The notes: generated from the sequence alone by a model not told the origin. DNA of 64,000 nucleotides from Pseudomonas farris (GCF_019145235.1 NZ_JAHSTV010000010.1:1-64000), one strand, 5' to 3'; shown: positions 16,465-25,665, numbered from the stretch's first letter. Numbers and translations: made by a program.

Positions 16465-17862
16465 ATGTCCAATCCTCTACACACGCAAAGCGCAACCACC
16501 CCCTCGGGACTCAAACGCGTAGTGGCCGCCGCCATGGCCGGCACCGTTGCCGAGTGGTACGAATTCTTTCTCTACGGCACCGCCTCCGCACTGGTCTTCG
16601 GCCAGTTGTTCTTCCGCCAGACCAACAGCCCGATTGACGGCATCATCGCCGCTTTCGCCTTGTACGCGGTCGGCTTTCTCGCTCGCCCATTGGGCGGTCT
16701 GGTGTTCGGTCACTACGGTGACAAATTCGGCCGAAAACGCCTGCTGCAATTGAGCCTGGTGGTGGTCGGTATCACCACTTTTCTGATGGGATGCCTGCCC
16801 GGCTTCGACAGCATCGGCTATGCCGCGCCAGTGTTATTGGTGCTGCTGCGGTTGATCCAGGGCTTTGCCTTTGGCGGTGAATGGGGCGGCGCGATTCTGC
16901 TGGTGTCCGAACACTGCCCCGACAACCGTCGCGGCTTCTGGGCCAGTTGGCCGCAAGCCGGGGTACCAGCCGGCAACCTGGTGGCTACGGTCGCGCTGTT
17001 GCTGTTGTCGTCGAACCTGTCGGAGGAACAATTCCTCGCCTGGGGCTGGCGCGTGGCGTTCTGGTTCTCGGCGGTGGTGGTGCTGATCGGCTACTGGATT
17101 CGCACCAGCGTCGATGACGCGCCGATCTTCAAAGAAGCCCAGGCCCGTCAGGCACAGACCAAGCAGCAACAGTTGGGTGTGGTCGAAGTGCTGCGTCATC
17201 ACTGGCGCGCTGTGCTGGTCGGGATCGGCGCACGCTTTGCCGAGAACATTCTCTATTACACCGTGGTTACCTTTTCGATCACCTACCTGAAACTGGTGGT
17301 GCACAAGGACACCTCGGAAATTCTGCTGCTGATGTTCGGCGCGCACTTGGTGCACTTCTTCCTGATTCCGTTGATGGGGTATCTGTCGGATATCGTCGGG
17401 CGCAAACCGATCTACCTGACCGGCGCGGTGCTCACTGCGTTCTGGGGCTTTATCGGTTTCCCGATGATGGACACCGGCAATAACTGGCTGATCATGGCAG
17501 CGATCATTCTGGGCCTGGGCATCGAGTCGATGACCTATGCGCCCTACTCGGCCCTGATGGCCGAAATGTTCCCGACGCACGTGCGCTACACCGCACTTTC
17601 ACTGTGCTACCAGGTGGCGCCGATCTTCGCCGGTTCCCTGGCACCGCTGATCGCCATCACCCTGCTCAACAAATATCACAGCTCGACACCCATCGCCTGG
17701 TACCTGGTGGGTGCCGCGCTGATCTCCATCGTGGCCGTCGGCCTGACCCGGGAAACCCGCGGCAAGTCGTTGCACCAGGTGGATGCGGAATCCGCTGCGC
17801 GTATTGCTGCACTGGATAGCGCCGCGCCGGCCACCCCGCGCCGGGGTAGTGAGCTAGCTTGA
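16465..17862 (+). CDS. MHS-family MFS transporter, candidate hydroxyproline permease
   Basis: This is a 465-aa proton symporter of the ProP/ShiA type. Motifs include VAEWYEFFLYGTASALVFGQLFF at TM1, GHYGDKFGRKRLL in loop 2-3 and RLIQGFAFGGEWGGAILLVSEH; twelve membrane spans are visible. It lacks the large periplasmic insertion of the MHS protein at 1031-2707. Its place between the deaminase and the semialdehyde dehydrogenase genes argues for import of 4-hydroxyproline or proline betaine-like substrates; family members cover many small acids. Confidence 0.87.
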   Translation: MSNPLHTQSATTPSGLKRVVAAAMAGTVAEWYEFFLYGTASALVFGQLFFRQTNSPIDGIIAAFALYAVGFLARPLGGLVFGHYGDKFGRKRLLQLSLVVVGITTFLMGCLPGFDSIGYAAPVLLVLLRLIQGFAFGGEWGGAILLVSEHCPDNRRGFWASWPQAGVPAGNLVATVALLLLSSNLSEEQFLAWGWRVAFWFSAVVVLIGYWIRTSVDDAPIFKEAQARQAQTKQQQLGVVEVLRHHWRAVLVGIGARFAENILYYTVVTFSITYLKLVVHKDTSEILLLMFGAHLVHFFLIPLMGYLSDIVGRKPIYLTGAVLTAFWGFIGFPMMDTGNNWLIMAAIILGLGIESMTYAPYSALMAEMFPTHVRYTALSLCYQVAPIFAGSLAPLIAITLLNKYHSSTPIAWYLVGAALISIVAVGLTRETRGKSLHQVDAESAARIAALDSAAPATPRRGSELA

Positions 17863-17871
17863 GCCAAAAAC

Positions 17872-17963
17872 CTGTGGGAGCGGGCTTGCTCGCGAAGACG
17901 GCGGCACAGTCAACATTAATGTCGCCTGACACACCACTTTCGCGAGCAAGCCCGCTCCCACAT
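17872..17963. repeat. REP doublet (REPIN)
   Basis: CTGTGGGAGCGGGCTTGCTC and its inverted copy flank a spacer of about 35 bp between the transporter and the aldehyde dehydrogenase genes. Confidence 0.9.
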
Positions 17964-18030
17964 GGATTGCGGGCGTTCAAATTCTTGACTGACTGGCATT
18001 AGCCCCCCTCTTTTCCAACAGGAGTTTTCC

Positions 18031-19611
18031 ATGCCCGAGATCATCGGCCACAACTACATCGGCGGCACCCGTAGCACCGCTGGCAGCATCACCCTGCACA
18101 GCCACGACGCCAGCACTGGCGAAGCACTGCCCTTCTCTTTCATGCAAGCCACCGTGGAAGAAGTGGACGCCGCCGCCCAGGCCGCTGCTGCCGCTTACCC
18201 GGCCTTTCGCAACTTGCCGGCGACTCGCCGTGCAGAATTTCTTGAGGCGATCGCCGCGCAACTGGATGCGCTGGATGATGAATTCGTCGCTCTGGTCACC
18301 CGCGAAACCGCGCTGCCGACCGGGCGCATTCAAGGTGAACGCAGCCGTACCAGCAGCCAAATGCGCCTGTTCGCTCAGGTTCTGCGCCGGGGCGATTTCT
18401 ATGGTGCGCGTATCGACCGTGCCTTGCCCGAACGTCTGCCACTGCCACGGGTCGACCTACGCCAATACCGGATCGGTCTCGGTCCGGTGGCCGTGTTCGG
18501 CGCCAGTAATTTCCCGCTGGCCTTTTCCACCGCCGGCGGTGACACCGCTGCCGCTCTGGCCGCCGGTTGCCCGGTGGTGTTCAAGGCCCACAGCGGACAC
18601 ATGGCGACCGCCGAACGCGTGGCCGATGCAATCATCCGCGCCGCCGAGCAAACCGACATGCCCAAAGGTGTGTTTAACATGATCTACGGCGCAGGCGTCG
18701 GTGAAGCGCTGGTCAAGCATCCGGTGATCCAGGCCGTCGGTTTCACCGGCTCGCTAAAGGGCGGTCGCGCCCTCTGTGACATGGCCGCCGCACGGCCACA
18801 ACCGATCCCGGTGTTCGCCGAAATGAGCAGCATCAACCCGGTGCTGGTATTGCCGGAAGCTCTGCTCGCGCGCGGCGAGAAAATCGCCGGTGAACTGGTG
18901 GCGTCGGTGGTCCAGGGTTGCGGTCAGTTCTGTACCAATCCGGGGTTGGTGATCGGTATTCGCTCACCCCACTTCAGTGCTTTCACCGCGCGGCTCAGTA
19001 CCTTGATGGCCGAACAACCGGCGCAGACCATGCTCAATGCCGGCACCCTCGGCAGCTACGAAAAAGGTGTGCAGGCCTTGCTCGACCATCCGGGAATAAC
19101 CCACTTGGCAGGCCACGATCAGCAGGGCAATCAAGCGCGGCCGCAACTGTTCAAGGCCGACGTCAGTCTGCTGTTCAAGGGTGATCCGCTATTGCAGGAA
19201 GAAGTGTTCGGCCCGACCACCCTCGTCGTCGAAGTGGCCGACAAGGCCGAGTTGCGACAAGCGCTTAACAGTTTGCACGGTCAACTCACCGCCACGTTGA
19301 TTGGCGAAGCACAGGACCTGAAGGAACACGCCGATCTGCTGGCACTGTTGGAACAAAAGGTCGGCCGGGTGCTGTTCAACGGCTACCCCACCGGCGTCGA
19401 AGTCTGCGATGCCATGGTGCATGGCGGCCCCTATCCGGCGACCTCCGATGCCCGTGGCACTTCGGTCGGCAGCCTAGCCATCGAACGCTTCCTGCGCCCG
19501 GTGTGCTACCAGAACTGCCCGGACGCGTTGTTGCCCGACGCCCTGAAAAATGCCAACCCGCTGGGCATTGCTCGACTGGTTGACGGCATCAACCAGCGCG
19601 ACCCGATTTAA
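18031..19611 (+). CDS. lhpG: 2-oxoglutarate semialdehyde dehydrogenase
   Basis: This 526-aa NADP-type aldehyde dehydrogenase belongs to the ketoglutarate semialdehyde group. It oxidises the product of the deaminase to 2-oxoglutarate, the exit to the TCA cycle. Landmarks: the N-terminus HNYIGGTRS, GPVAVFGASNFPLAFSTAGG (cofactor pocket), VGFTGSLKGGRAL, EMSSINPVLV, the active-site Cys in VQGCGQFCTNPG, and EEVFGPTTLVVE. The length is longer than ordinary ALDHs, as is usual for this subfamily. The gene is convergent with the reductase gene, and a REP doublet separates them. Confidence 0.9.
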   Translation: MPEIIGHNYIGGTRSTAGSITLHSHDASTGEALPFSFMQATVEEVDAAAQAAAAAYPAFRNLPATRRAEFLEAIAAQLDALDDEFVALVTRETALPTGRIQGERSRTSSQMRLFAQVLRRGDFYGARIDRALPERLPLPRVDLRQYRIGLGPVAVFGASNFPLAFSTAGGDTAAALAAGCPVVFKAHSGHMATAERVADAIIRAAEQTDMPKGVFNMIYGAGVGEALVKHPVIQAVGFTGSLKGGRALCDMAAARPQPIPVFAEMSSINPVLVLPEALLARGEKIAGELVASVVQGCGQFCTNPGLVIGIRSPHFSAFTARLSTLMAEQPAQTMLNAGTLGSYEKGVQALLDHPGITHLAGHDQQGNQARPQLFKADVSLLFKGDPLLQEEVFGPTTLVVEVADKAELRQALNSLHGQLTATLIGEAQDLKEHADLLALLEQKVGRVLFNGYPTGVEVCDAMVHGGPYPATSDARGTSVGSLAIERFLRPVCYQNCPDALLPDALKNANPLGIARLVDGINQRDPI

Positions 19612-19626
19612 AAAACACTCGAAAAA

Positions 19627-19720
19627 CTGTGGGAGCGGGCTTGCTCGCGAAGGCGGAGTGTCAGTCAGCATTTGCATTGCCTGGCACACCGCCTTCGCGA
19701 GCAAGCCCGCTCCCACAGGG
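19627..19720. repeat. REP doublet (REPIN) between convergent genes
   Basis: CTGTGGGAGCGGGCTTGCTC and its inverted copy flank a spacer of about 45 bp. It lies exactly between two convergent stops and may serve as a bidirectional terminator. Confidence 0.9.
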
Positions 19721-19734
19721 TTGGGTATTTCGTT

Positions 19735-20742
19735 TCAAGCCAGCAGTGCTTTCAGGTCGTTGTACAGTGCCTCGGGAATCTGCACCCCCTCCACCACACT
19801 GCGTGCCCGCGCCGCATAACGCCGTTGCGACGGCAAGCGTGCGCCCTGCCCTTCAATGCCCTGAAACAACACCTCGGCCCGGACCAAGTGTTCCTCAGTG
19901 GCCGCCCCCAAAAAACGTCGCGGATCCAGTGCGATGATCAACTCGCCATGGTACGGCGACGACTTGCTGCCCGCGTCATAAGCCAGCGACTCGGCACTGG
20001 TCAAATCACCGATCAAAGGCCCGGCGATCAACTCCACCATCGCCGCCAGCGCCGAGCCCTTGTGCCCACCGAACGTCAGCATCGCGCCGCTGTCGAGTAC
20101 CACATTGGCATCGGTGCTCGGCCGGCCCTCAGCGTCCACGCCCCAACCCTCGGGAATCGCCTTGCCGGCACGCCGATGTAACTCGATATCGCCACGGGCA
20201 ATCGCACTGGTGGCGAAGTCGAACACAAACGGATCCTGCCCCGCACGCGGCCAGCCAAAGGCAATGGGATTGGTGCCGAACACCGGCACACGTCCCCCCG
20301 CCGGTGCCACCCAGGCATGGCTCGGATTACACGCCAGCGCCACCAACCCGGCAGCGGTCAACTGCTCGATCTCCACCCACAGCGCCGAGAAATGCACACA
20401 GCGATTGATCGCCAACGCCGCAATCCCGTTGGCCCGGGTTTTCTCCGTCAGCAGCCCAAGCCCCGCCTGAAACGCCAATTGCGAGAAACCACCAGCGGCA
20501 TCCACCCGCACGATCGACGGCGCCTGGTCGATCACCTGCGGTTCGGCATCGGCCGACACCTTGCCGGCCCGCAGGGAATTCACGCAGCCCAGAATCCGGT
20601 ACAAACCGTGGGAGGCACAGCCATCGCGCTCGCCGGCGATCACCGTCGCCGCCACCGCTTGCGCGTGGGCCAGATTAAAACCGTTGTGCAACAGAATCGA
20701 TTCGGCCAGTTCTCGGGCTTCGATCAGGGTCAGTCGGATCAT
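19735..20742 (-). CDS. lhpD: Ldh-family reductase, probable pyrroline-2-carboxylate reductase
   Basis: This is a 335-aa malate/L-lactate dehydrogenase-2 family NAD(P)H oxidoreductase (not the Rossmann LDH fold). The start is the ATG at 20742: an AAGGAG site lies 6 nt upstream, and the ATG 6 nt earlier would touch it. Family motifs: HGFNLAHAQA-like N-terminus, DGCASHGLYRI, VDAAGGFSQLAF, NRCVHFSALWVEIE, NPIAFGWPR and GGHKGSALAAMVELI. In this locus it would reduce the pyrroline-2-carboxylate made by AcnX from 3-hydroxyproline to L-proline. A piperideine-2-carboxylate (D-lysine) role is the known alternative of the same family. Confidence 0.84.
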   Translation of the reverse strand: MIRLTLIEARELAESILLHNGFNLAHAQAVAATVIAGERDGCASHGLYRILGCVNSLRAGKVSADAEPQVIDQAPSIVRVDAAGGFSQLAFQAGLGLLTEKTRANGIAALAINRCVHFSALWVEIEQLTAAGLVALACNPSHAWVAPAGGRVPVFGTNPIAFGWPRAGQDPFVFDFATSAIARGDIELHRRAGKAIPEGWGVDAEGRPSTDANVVLDSGAMLTFGGHKGSALAAMVELIAGPLIGDLTSAESLAYDAGSKSSPYHGELIIALDPRRFLGAATEEHLVRAEVLFQGIEGQGARLPSQRRYAARARSVVEGVQIPEALYNDLKALLA

Positions 20743-20996
20743 GCTCATCTCCTTGGACAGACCATCCAGACTGGGCCATTCCAAGGCTCACGGCTTGATC
20801 GCTTTAGGTCGGGTTGATGACGAATTCGGCATATCGCTAAAAGCAGTCGACCTTGTGTGGCCGCACCACTCGTCGGCAGGCGCAACGCGATCAATTGACA
20901 TCGGTGGGGGTCTGCGCAATTATTATTGCATCGCATACGATACAAACGTATACGACACATAAATCACATCTTTTGAAACGTTGAGGATCCCCCCCC
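20743..20996. promoter_or_regulatory. Divergent promoter region with operator-like repeats
   Basis: Between the reductase and Ohr-like genes, 20931-20954 carries TCGCATACGATAC then AACGTATACGAC, two CGYATACG cores 14 bp apart. They match the operator core at 9493 and 15437. Its place suggests control of the reductase gene by the same regulator, and possibly some effect on the Ohr gene. Confidence 0.6.
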
Positions 20997-21449
20997 ATGA
21001 GCAAGATCGAAAAAGTACTGGCCACCGGCAAGACTCACACCACCGTTAGCGCCGCTGGCAATACTTCGCGGGGCCATAACGGCAGCCTCGACATCCAGCT
21101 CTCGTCGCCTGGAAACGCGAAACTGGCGCACGAGTTCAAAGCCATTGCACCGCACCCAACCGCCGAGCAATTGTTCGCCGGCGCATGGTCGGCCTGCTAC
21201 ACCGCCGCCGTCGGGCTGGTGGCAAATGAAATGAACGTGGTGCTGCCGTCTGATCTGTCCGTCGACATCGAAGTCGATCTGGGCCAGACCGGTCCGGCGT
21301 ACTTCCTCCAGGCTCGGTTGACTCTGCGCGTCCCAGGTCTGGCGCATGACATCGCGACAACGCTGGCGCATACCGCAGATCAAATTTGCCCTTACTCGAA
21401 AGCGACGCGAGGCAATATCGACGTGGCCCTGAACGTCCTCACGGCATGA
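20997..21449 (+). CDS. Ohr/OsmC-family peroxidase
   Basis: This is a 150-aa organic hydroperoxide resistance protein. It would reduce lipid and organic hydroperoxides in the cytoplasm with a cysteine pair: Cys in WSACYTAAVG (about 62) and Cys in ADQICPYSKATRGNI (about 131). HNGSLDIQLSSPG with the conserved catalytic-Arg region is only partly typical. A MarR regulator follows with a reactive Cys in the OhrR position, the usual partner. It is not part of hydroxyproline metabolism. Confidence 0.88.
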   Translation: MSKIEKVLATGKTHTTVSAAGNTSRGHNGSLDIQLSSPGNAKLAHEFKAIAPHPTAEQLFAGAWSACYTAAVGLVANEMNVVLPSDLSVDIEVDLGQTGPAYFLQARLTLRVPGLAHDIATTLAHTADQICPYSKATRGNIDVALNVLTA

Positions 21450-21484
21450 CGCACTGTGATTGGCCTTTTTTTTCCATGTATATA

Positions 21485-21509
21485 TCGCATGCGCTTTAAG
21501 CGCATGCGA
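21485..21509. promoter_or_regulatory. Perfect palindrome between the Ohr and MarR genes
   Basis: TCGCATGCGC-TTTAA-GCGCATGCGA is a perfect 25-bp dyad. It has no T-tract, so a protein-binding site is as likely as a terminator. Another related element, TCGCATACG, lies at 21573-21581, nearer the MarR start. Confidence 0.5.
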
Positions 21510-21631
21510 ATCAGGAGCTCATTCGTACTGTCGAACCCGGCCACAGTCGAAGTCAGAGCTGTTCCGATACAATCGCATACGCGGTATATTTTGCCTTTGC
21601 GAGCCTTCAACTTTGGCCAACGAGGAAGCAC

Positions 21632-22087
21632 ATGAAACCCACCGACAAGACGGCTCCCGCCAAGCTCTCCGACTTTCTGTGTTTTGCGGTCTATTCCACG
21701 AACCTGGCCTTCGGCAAGGCCTACAAGCCGATACTCGAGCAGCTGGGGCTCACCTATACGCAATACATCACCATCGTTGCGCTATGGGAGGAAGACAATC
21801 AAACCGTGGGTAGCCTGGGCGAGAAGCTGTTTCTCGAATCGAACACGCTCACACCGATCCTGAAGAAGCTGGAAGCGATGGGCTATCTACAGAGGCAGCG
21901 TGATCCCGAGGACGAGCGGCAGGTGCGCATCAGTCTGACGAAGAATGGTCGACAGTTGCGCGAAGGCCGTCCCGAAATGGGCCTCTCCGACGCAACCGGT
22001 CTGACACCGGACGAGTTCATGCAGATGCAGAATGCGATCGTGAAGCTGCGCAACAATCTCATCAAATCGACGAAAACCGGGGAATGA
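21632..22087 (+). CDS. OhrR-like MarR-family regulator
   Basis: This 151-aa winged-helix repressor of the MarR family has the OhrR hallmark of a reactive Cys near the N-terminus (Cys17 in SDFLCFAVYSTNLAF). The HTH and wing regions are SLGEKLFLESNTLTPILKKLEAMG and RQRDPEDERQVRISLTKNG. OhrR proteins repress ohr until the Cys is oxidised by organic hydroperoxides. It lies just downstream of the Ohr gene, in the same direction but with its own promoter region. Confidence 0.87.
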   Translation: MKPTDKTAPAKLSDFLCFAVYSTNLAFGKAYKPILEQLGLTYTQYITIVALWEEDNQTVGSLGEKLFLESNTLTPILKKLEAMGYLQRQRDPEDERQVRISLTKNGRQLREGRPEMGLSDATGLTPDEFMQMQNAIVKLRNNLIKSTKTGE

Positions 22088-22135
22088 GTGACCACTGATC
22101 GTTTTTTTAATCGGGGGTATTTTCGGGTATGTAAA

Positions 22136-22162
22136 AGCCCAACCTTTTCGGATTGGGCTAGT
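22136..22162 (+). terminator. Hairpin after the OhrR-like gene
   Basis: AGCCCAA-N10-TTGGGCT is a 7-bp stem between the convergent MarR and acyl-CoA ligase genes. The loop contains TTTTC. It could end either transcript. Confidence 0.5.
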
Positions 22163-22213
22163 CATTGAATCATAGGGTCGGGACACTCGCCCCTTGGTAC
22201 CTCATCTTCTTTT

Positions 22214-23857
22214 TCACCCCAATTCGCTTTCCCGAATCAGCTTCTTATTAATCTTTCCCACACTGGTTTTAGGAATCTCGGCGACGAACTTGAACTGCTT
22301 GGGGATCGCCCATTTGTTGATGCGGCCACGCTCGACAAACCCTTGAAGGTGCGTCTCCAGGATCTTGCGGTCGAGATACTGCCCAGGCTCGCACACCACC
22401 AGCGCCATCGGCCGTTCGCCCCATTGCTCATCGGCAATGCCCACGACCGCGACCGACATCACCGCCGCGTGTTCGCTGATCAGGCTTTCCAGTTCCAGGG
22501 AGCTGATCCACTCCCCGCCTGTCTTGATGACATCCTTGATTCGATCTTTGATTTCCACCCCTCCCAAGGCGTCGATGGAGGCCAGATCGCCGGTGTGCAT
22601 CCAGCCGTTGTGCCAAAGCTCGGCACCCTTTTCGGGCTCCTTCAAATAGCCTTGGGTCAGCCAGGGTGCGCGCACCACGATCTCGCCCAGAGACTCGCCG
22701 TCATGGGCAACGTCATTGCCATTGGCATCGATGATTTTCAGGTCGACCATCGGCACCGGCGTGCCAGTCTTGATGCGGGTGGCCAGTTGGGCTTGCGTGG
22801 ATTGTTCGAGGTCTTCATCACGCAGGTACGTCAGGCACAGCAATGGGCAGGTTTCCGACATGCCATAACCGCTGTGCACCTGAATACCTTTGGCGCTCGC
22901 TTCGCTGGCAATTCCCAGCGTCAGTGCGCTGCCACCCAAGAGCATTTTCCAGCCATCGAAACGGGTCTGTGCCGCTTCCTCGCAGCTCAAGATCATCTGC
23001 AGAATGGTCGGCACGCAATGGGAAAAAGTGACCTTTTCCTCACGATACAACCTGACCAGGCTGTTGGGTTCGTAGCGGCCGGGGTACACCTGCTTGAGCC
23101 CCATCAGGGTGGCGACATAAGGCACACCCCAGGCATGCACGTGAAACATCGGGGTGATGGGCATGTACACATCATCGGAACGCAGCAACGGCAGGCCTTG
23201 ATAGACACCCAAAGTGCCCACGGCATTCAAGGTGTGCAGGACCAATTGGCGGTGGGTGAAATACACGCCCTTAGGGTCGCCCGTGGTGCCCGTGGTGTAG
23301 AAAAGGGTCGCCACCGAGTTTTCATCGAAGTCGGGAAAGTCGTACCGGTCTGCGGCCCTGGACAACAGGTTTTCATATTCCCCCAGCACCGGTAACCACG
23401 TATCGATTGCTGTGTCGTCCGTGAGCTGCAGGTAACCTTTGACGGTTTCAAGCCGCCCCTGGATCTGTTCAACCAGCGGCAGGAAATCATCATGCACCAG
23501 CACCAGGTCGTCCTCGGCATGGTTCATGGTGAAGAGCACCTGATCCGGCGAAAGACGAATGTTCACGGTATGCAGCACCGCGCCGATCATCGGTACCGCA
23601 AAGAAGCATTCCAGGTAACGATGGCTGTCCCAGTCGAGCAAGGCCACCGTATCTCCGGCCTTGACGCCGGCAGCGGTCAAGGCGTTGGCCAGCCTGCGGA
23701 TCCGCTGGTTGAGGGTCTGGTAGCTGTAGCGCAGTTTGTCGGCGTAGACGATTTCCCGGCCCGGTTCGTAGCGCACGCCGGACAGCAATAATTGCTTGAT
23801 CAGCAAGGGGTAGGCATAGGCGCCATCGGCGGGCGGAATTATTTTTGTCGCCATCAT
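22214..23857 (-). CDS. Long-chain acyl-CoA ligase (AMP-binding enzyme)
   Basis: This 547-aa ANL-superfamily ligase would make acyl-CoA from a fatty or similar acid. The AMP-binding loop is LFYTTGTTGDPKGVYFTHRQLV (about 195-216). Later motifs are GYGMSETCPLL, MHTGDLASIDALGGVEIKDRIKDVIKTGGEWISSLELE and the C-terminal Lys in KTSVGKINKKLIRE. It is the last gene of a six-gene operon (32,853 to 22,214) and follows the dehydrogenase gene by 22 bp. The substrate is not evident from sequence. Confidence 0.9.
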   Translation of the reverse strand: MMATKIIPPADGAYAYPLLIKQLLLSGVRYEPGREIVYADKLRYSYQTLNQRIRRLANALTAAGVKAGDTVALLDWDSHRYLECFFAVPMIGAVLHTVNIRLSPDQVLFTMNHAEDDLVLVHDDFLPLVEQIQGRLETVKGYLQLTDDTAIDTWLPVLGEYENLLSRAADRYDFPDFDENSVATLFYTTGTTGDPKGVYFTHRQLVLHTLNAVGTLGVYQGLPLLRSDDVYMPITPMFHVHAWGVPYVATLMGLKQVYPGRYEPNSLVRLYREEKVTFSHCVPTILQMILSCEEAAQTRFDGWKMLLGGSALTLGIASEASAKGIQVHSGYGMSETCPLLCLTYLRDEDLEQSTQAQLATRIKTGTPVPMVDLKIIDANGNDVAHDGESLGEIVVRAPWLTQGYLKEPEKGAELWHNGWMHTGDLASIDALGGVEIKDRIKDVIKTGGEWISSLELESLISEHAAVMSVAVVGIADEQWGERPMALVVCEPGQYLDRKILETHLQGFVERGRINKWAIPKQFKFVAEIPKTSVGKINKKLIRESELG

Positions 23858-23879
23858 GGTTGGGTTCCTTGTCCTTCGA

Positions 23880-25658
23880 TCAGAAGTGCGCTGCTTCCAG
23901 CTTGTAGAGGCATTCGCTGCCAGCCTTGGCCGATGCGCTCAACGAGTGGATACGCGGCAACAACCGGGCAAAGTAAAAACGCGCGGTAGCCAGTTTGCTG
24001 GCATAGAAATCGTCCTTGGAATGTGTGCTCATGGCGGCTTTGGCCATTCGCGCCCACATGTAGGCGTAGGCGGTGTAGCCGAACACGTGCAGGTACTCGA
24101 CCGAGGCCGCGCCGATTTCATTCGGGTTGTTTTGCGCCCGGTCCAGCAGCCACGCGGTCAACTCGTCGAGGGTATCCACGGCAGCATTCAACGGCTTGGT
24201 GAACTCGCCAAGATCGGCGCAGGCTTTGGCGGTGAAGTTGCGGATTTCCGACGCGAACAAACGGTAGAGCGCCCCGCCGCTGCCGACGATTTTGCGCCCG
24301 GCCAGGTCCAGTGACTGGATACCGTTGGTGCCTTCGTAGATCTGCGTAATGCGCACATCGCGAATCAATTGCTCCTGGCCCCACTCGCGGATGTAGCCGT
24401 GGCCTCCGAAGATCTGCTGGCCATGCACCGTGGTTTCCAGCCCCATGTCGGTGAGAAACGCCTTGGCCACCGGGGTCAGCAGCGACACCAGTTCCTGGGC
24501 GCGGGTGCGGGTTGCCGCGTCATCGCTATACTTGGCGGTATCCAGTTGCAGCGCCACGTAGCTGGAGAACGCACGCCCGCCCTCGTTCAAGGCTTTCATG
24601 GTCAACAGCATGCGCCGTACATCCGGGTGCACGATGATCGGGTCGGCGGCTTTGTCCTTGTTCTGCGCGCCCGTCGGCGAACGGCTTTGCAGACGGTCAC
24701 GGGCGTATTCGACTGCGTTCTGATACGAGCGCTCACCCAACGCCAGGCCCTGGATACCCACGCCAAGGCGTTCGTAATTCATCATGGTGAACATCGCCGC
24801 CAGCCCCTTGTTCGGCGCATCGACGATCCAGCCGGTCGCACCGTCAAAGTTCATCACACAGGTGGCGGAGGCCTTGATGCCCATCTTGTGTTCGATGGAA
24901 CCGCAGGACAGCGCGTTGCGCTCGCCCAGCGAGCCATCGTCATTGACCAGCACCTTGGGCACCAGAAACAGCGAGATGCCCTTGGGACCGGCCGGTGCAT
25001 CCGGCAACCGGGCCAGCACCAAATGAATGATGTTTTCGGTCAGGTCGTGCTCGCCGCCGGTGATGAAGATCTTGCTGCCGCTGATCTTGAAACTGCCGTC
25101 GGCCTGGGGTTCGGCTCGGGTGCGAATCAGGCCCAGGTCAGTGCCGGCGTGCGCCTCGGTCAGGCACATAGAACCGGTCCAGGTGCCGGCATACATGTTC
25201 GGCAGATAGCGTTCCTTGAGTTCCTGACTGGCATGGGCATTGATCGACAGGCACGCACCGGCGGTCAGCATCGGGTACAAGCCGAACGACAGACTTGCCG
25301 AGTTGACCATCTCTTCGACCTGAGCCGAAATGGCCTTGGGCATGCCCATGCCACCGAACTGCGGATCGCCACCGACACCCACCCAACCGCCTTCGGCGAA
25401 TGCCTGGTAGGCCGCGACAAATCCGTCCGGAGCCTGGACCGCGCCGTTGCTCCAGGTACAGCCCTGTTCGTCGCTGCTGCGGTTCAGCGGCGCGACCACC
25501 TCGGCGCTGATCTTGCCGGCCTCTTCAAGAATGGCGGCGGCCGTTTCTTCATCAATCACCTCGGCCATGCCAGGCAATTGGGCCCATAGCCGGGACACCT
25601 GGAAAACCTCGTTGAGTACGAAGCGCATGTCGCGCAAAGGAGCTTTGTAATCAGACAT
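23880..25658 (-). CDS. Acyl-CoA dehydrogenase, large (about 590 aa) type
   Basis: This is a 592-aa flavoprotein with N-terminal helices, the central beta domain CLTEAHAGTDLGLIRTRAE and ISGSKIFITGGEHDLTENIIHLVLARL, and a C-terminal four-helix region with GGHGYIREWGQEQLIRDVRITQIYEGTNGIQSLDLAGRKIV. The longer length and the extra C-terminal DUF resemble the DmdC/AcdA3 group (medium acyl or methylmercaptopropionyl-CoA type). It lies between the RND exporter and CoA ligase genes (8 and 22 bp gaps), so fatty-acid-like activation and oxidation are coupled to the exporter. Confidence 0.89.
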   Translation of the reverse strand: MSDYKAPLRDMRFVLNEVFQVSRLWAQLPGMAEVIDEETAAAILEEAGKISAEVVAPLNRSSDEQGCTWSNGAVQAPDGFVAAYQAFAEGGWVGVGGDPQFGGMGMPKAISAQVEEMVNSASLSFGLYPMLTAGACLSINAHASQELKERYLPNMYAGTWTGSMCLTEAHAGTDLGLIRTRAEPQADGSFKISGSKIFITGGEHDLTENIIHLVLARLPDAPAGPKGISLFLVPKVLVNDDGSLGERNALSCGSIEHKMGIKASATCVMNFDGATGWIVDAPNKGLAAMFTMMNYERLGVGIQGLALGERSYQNAVEYARDRLQSRSPTGAQNKDKAADPIIVHPDVRRMLLTMKALNEGGRAFSSYVALQLDTAKYSDDAATRTRAQELVSLLTPVAKAFLTDMGLETTVHGQQIFGGHGYIREWGQEQLIRDVRITQIYEGTNGIQSLDLAGRKIVGSGGALYRLFASEIRNFTAKACADLGEFTKPLNAAVDTLDELTAWLLDRAQNNPNEIGAASVEYLHVFGYTAYAYMWARMAKAAMSTHSKDDFYASKLATARFYFARLLPRIHSLSASAKAGSECLYKLEAAHF

Positions 25659-25665
25659 CGTTGGC

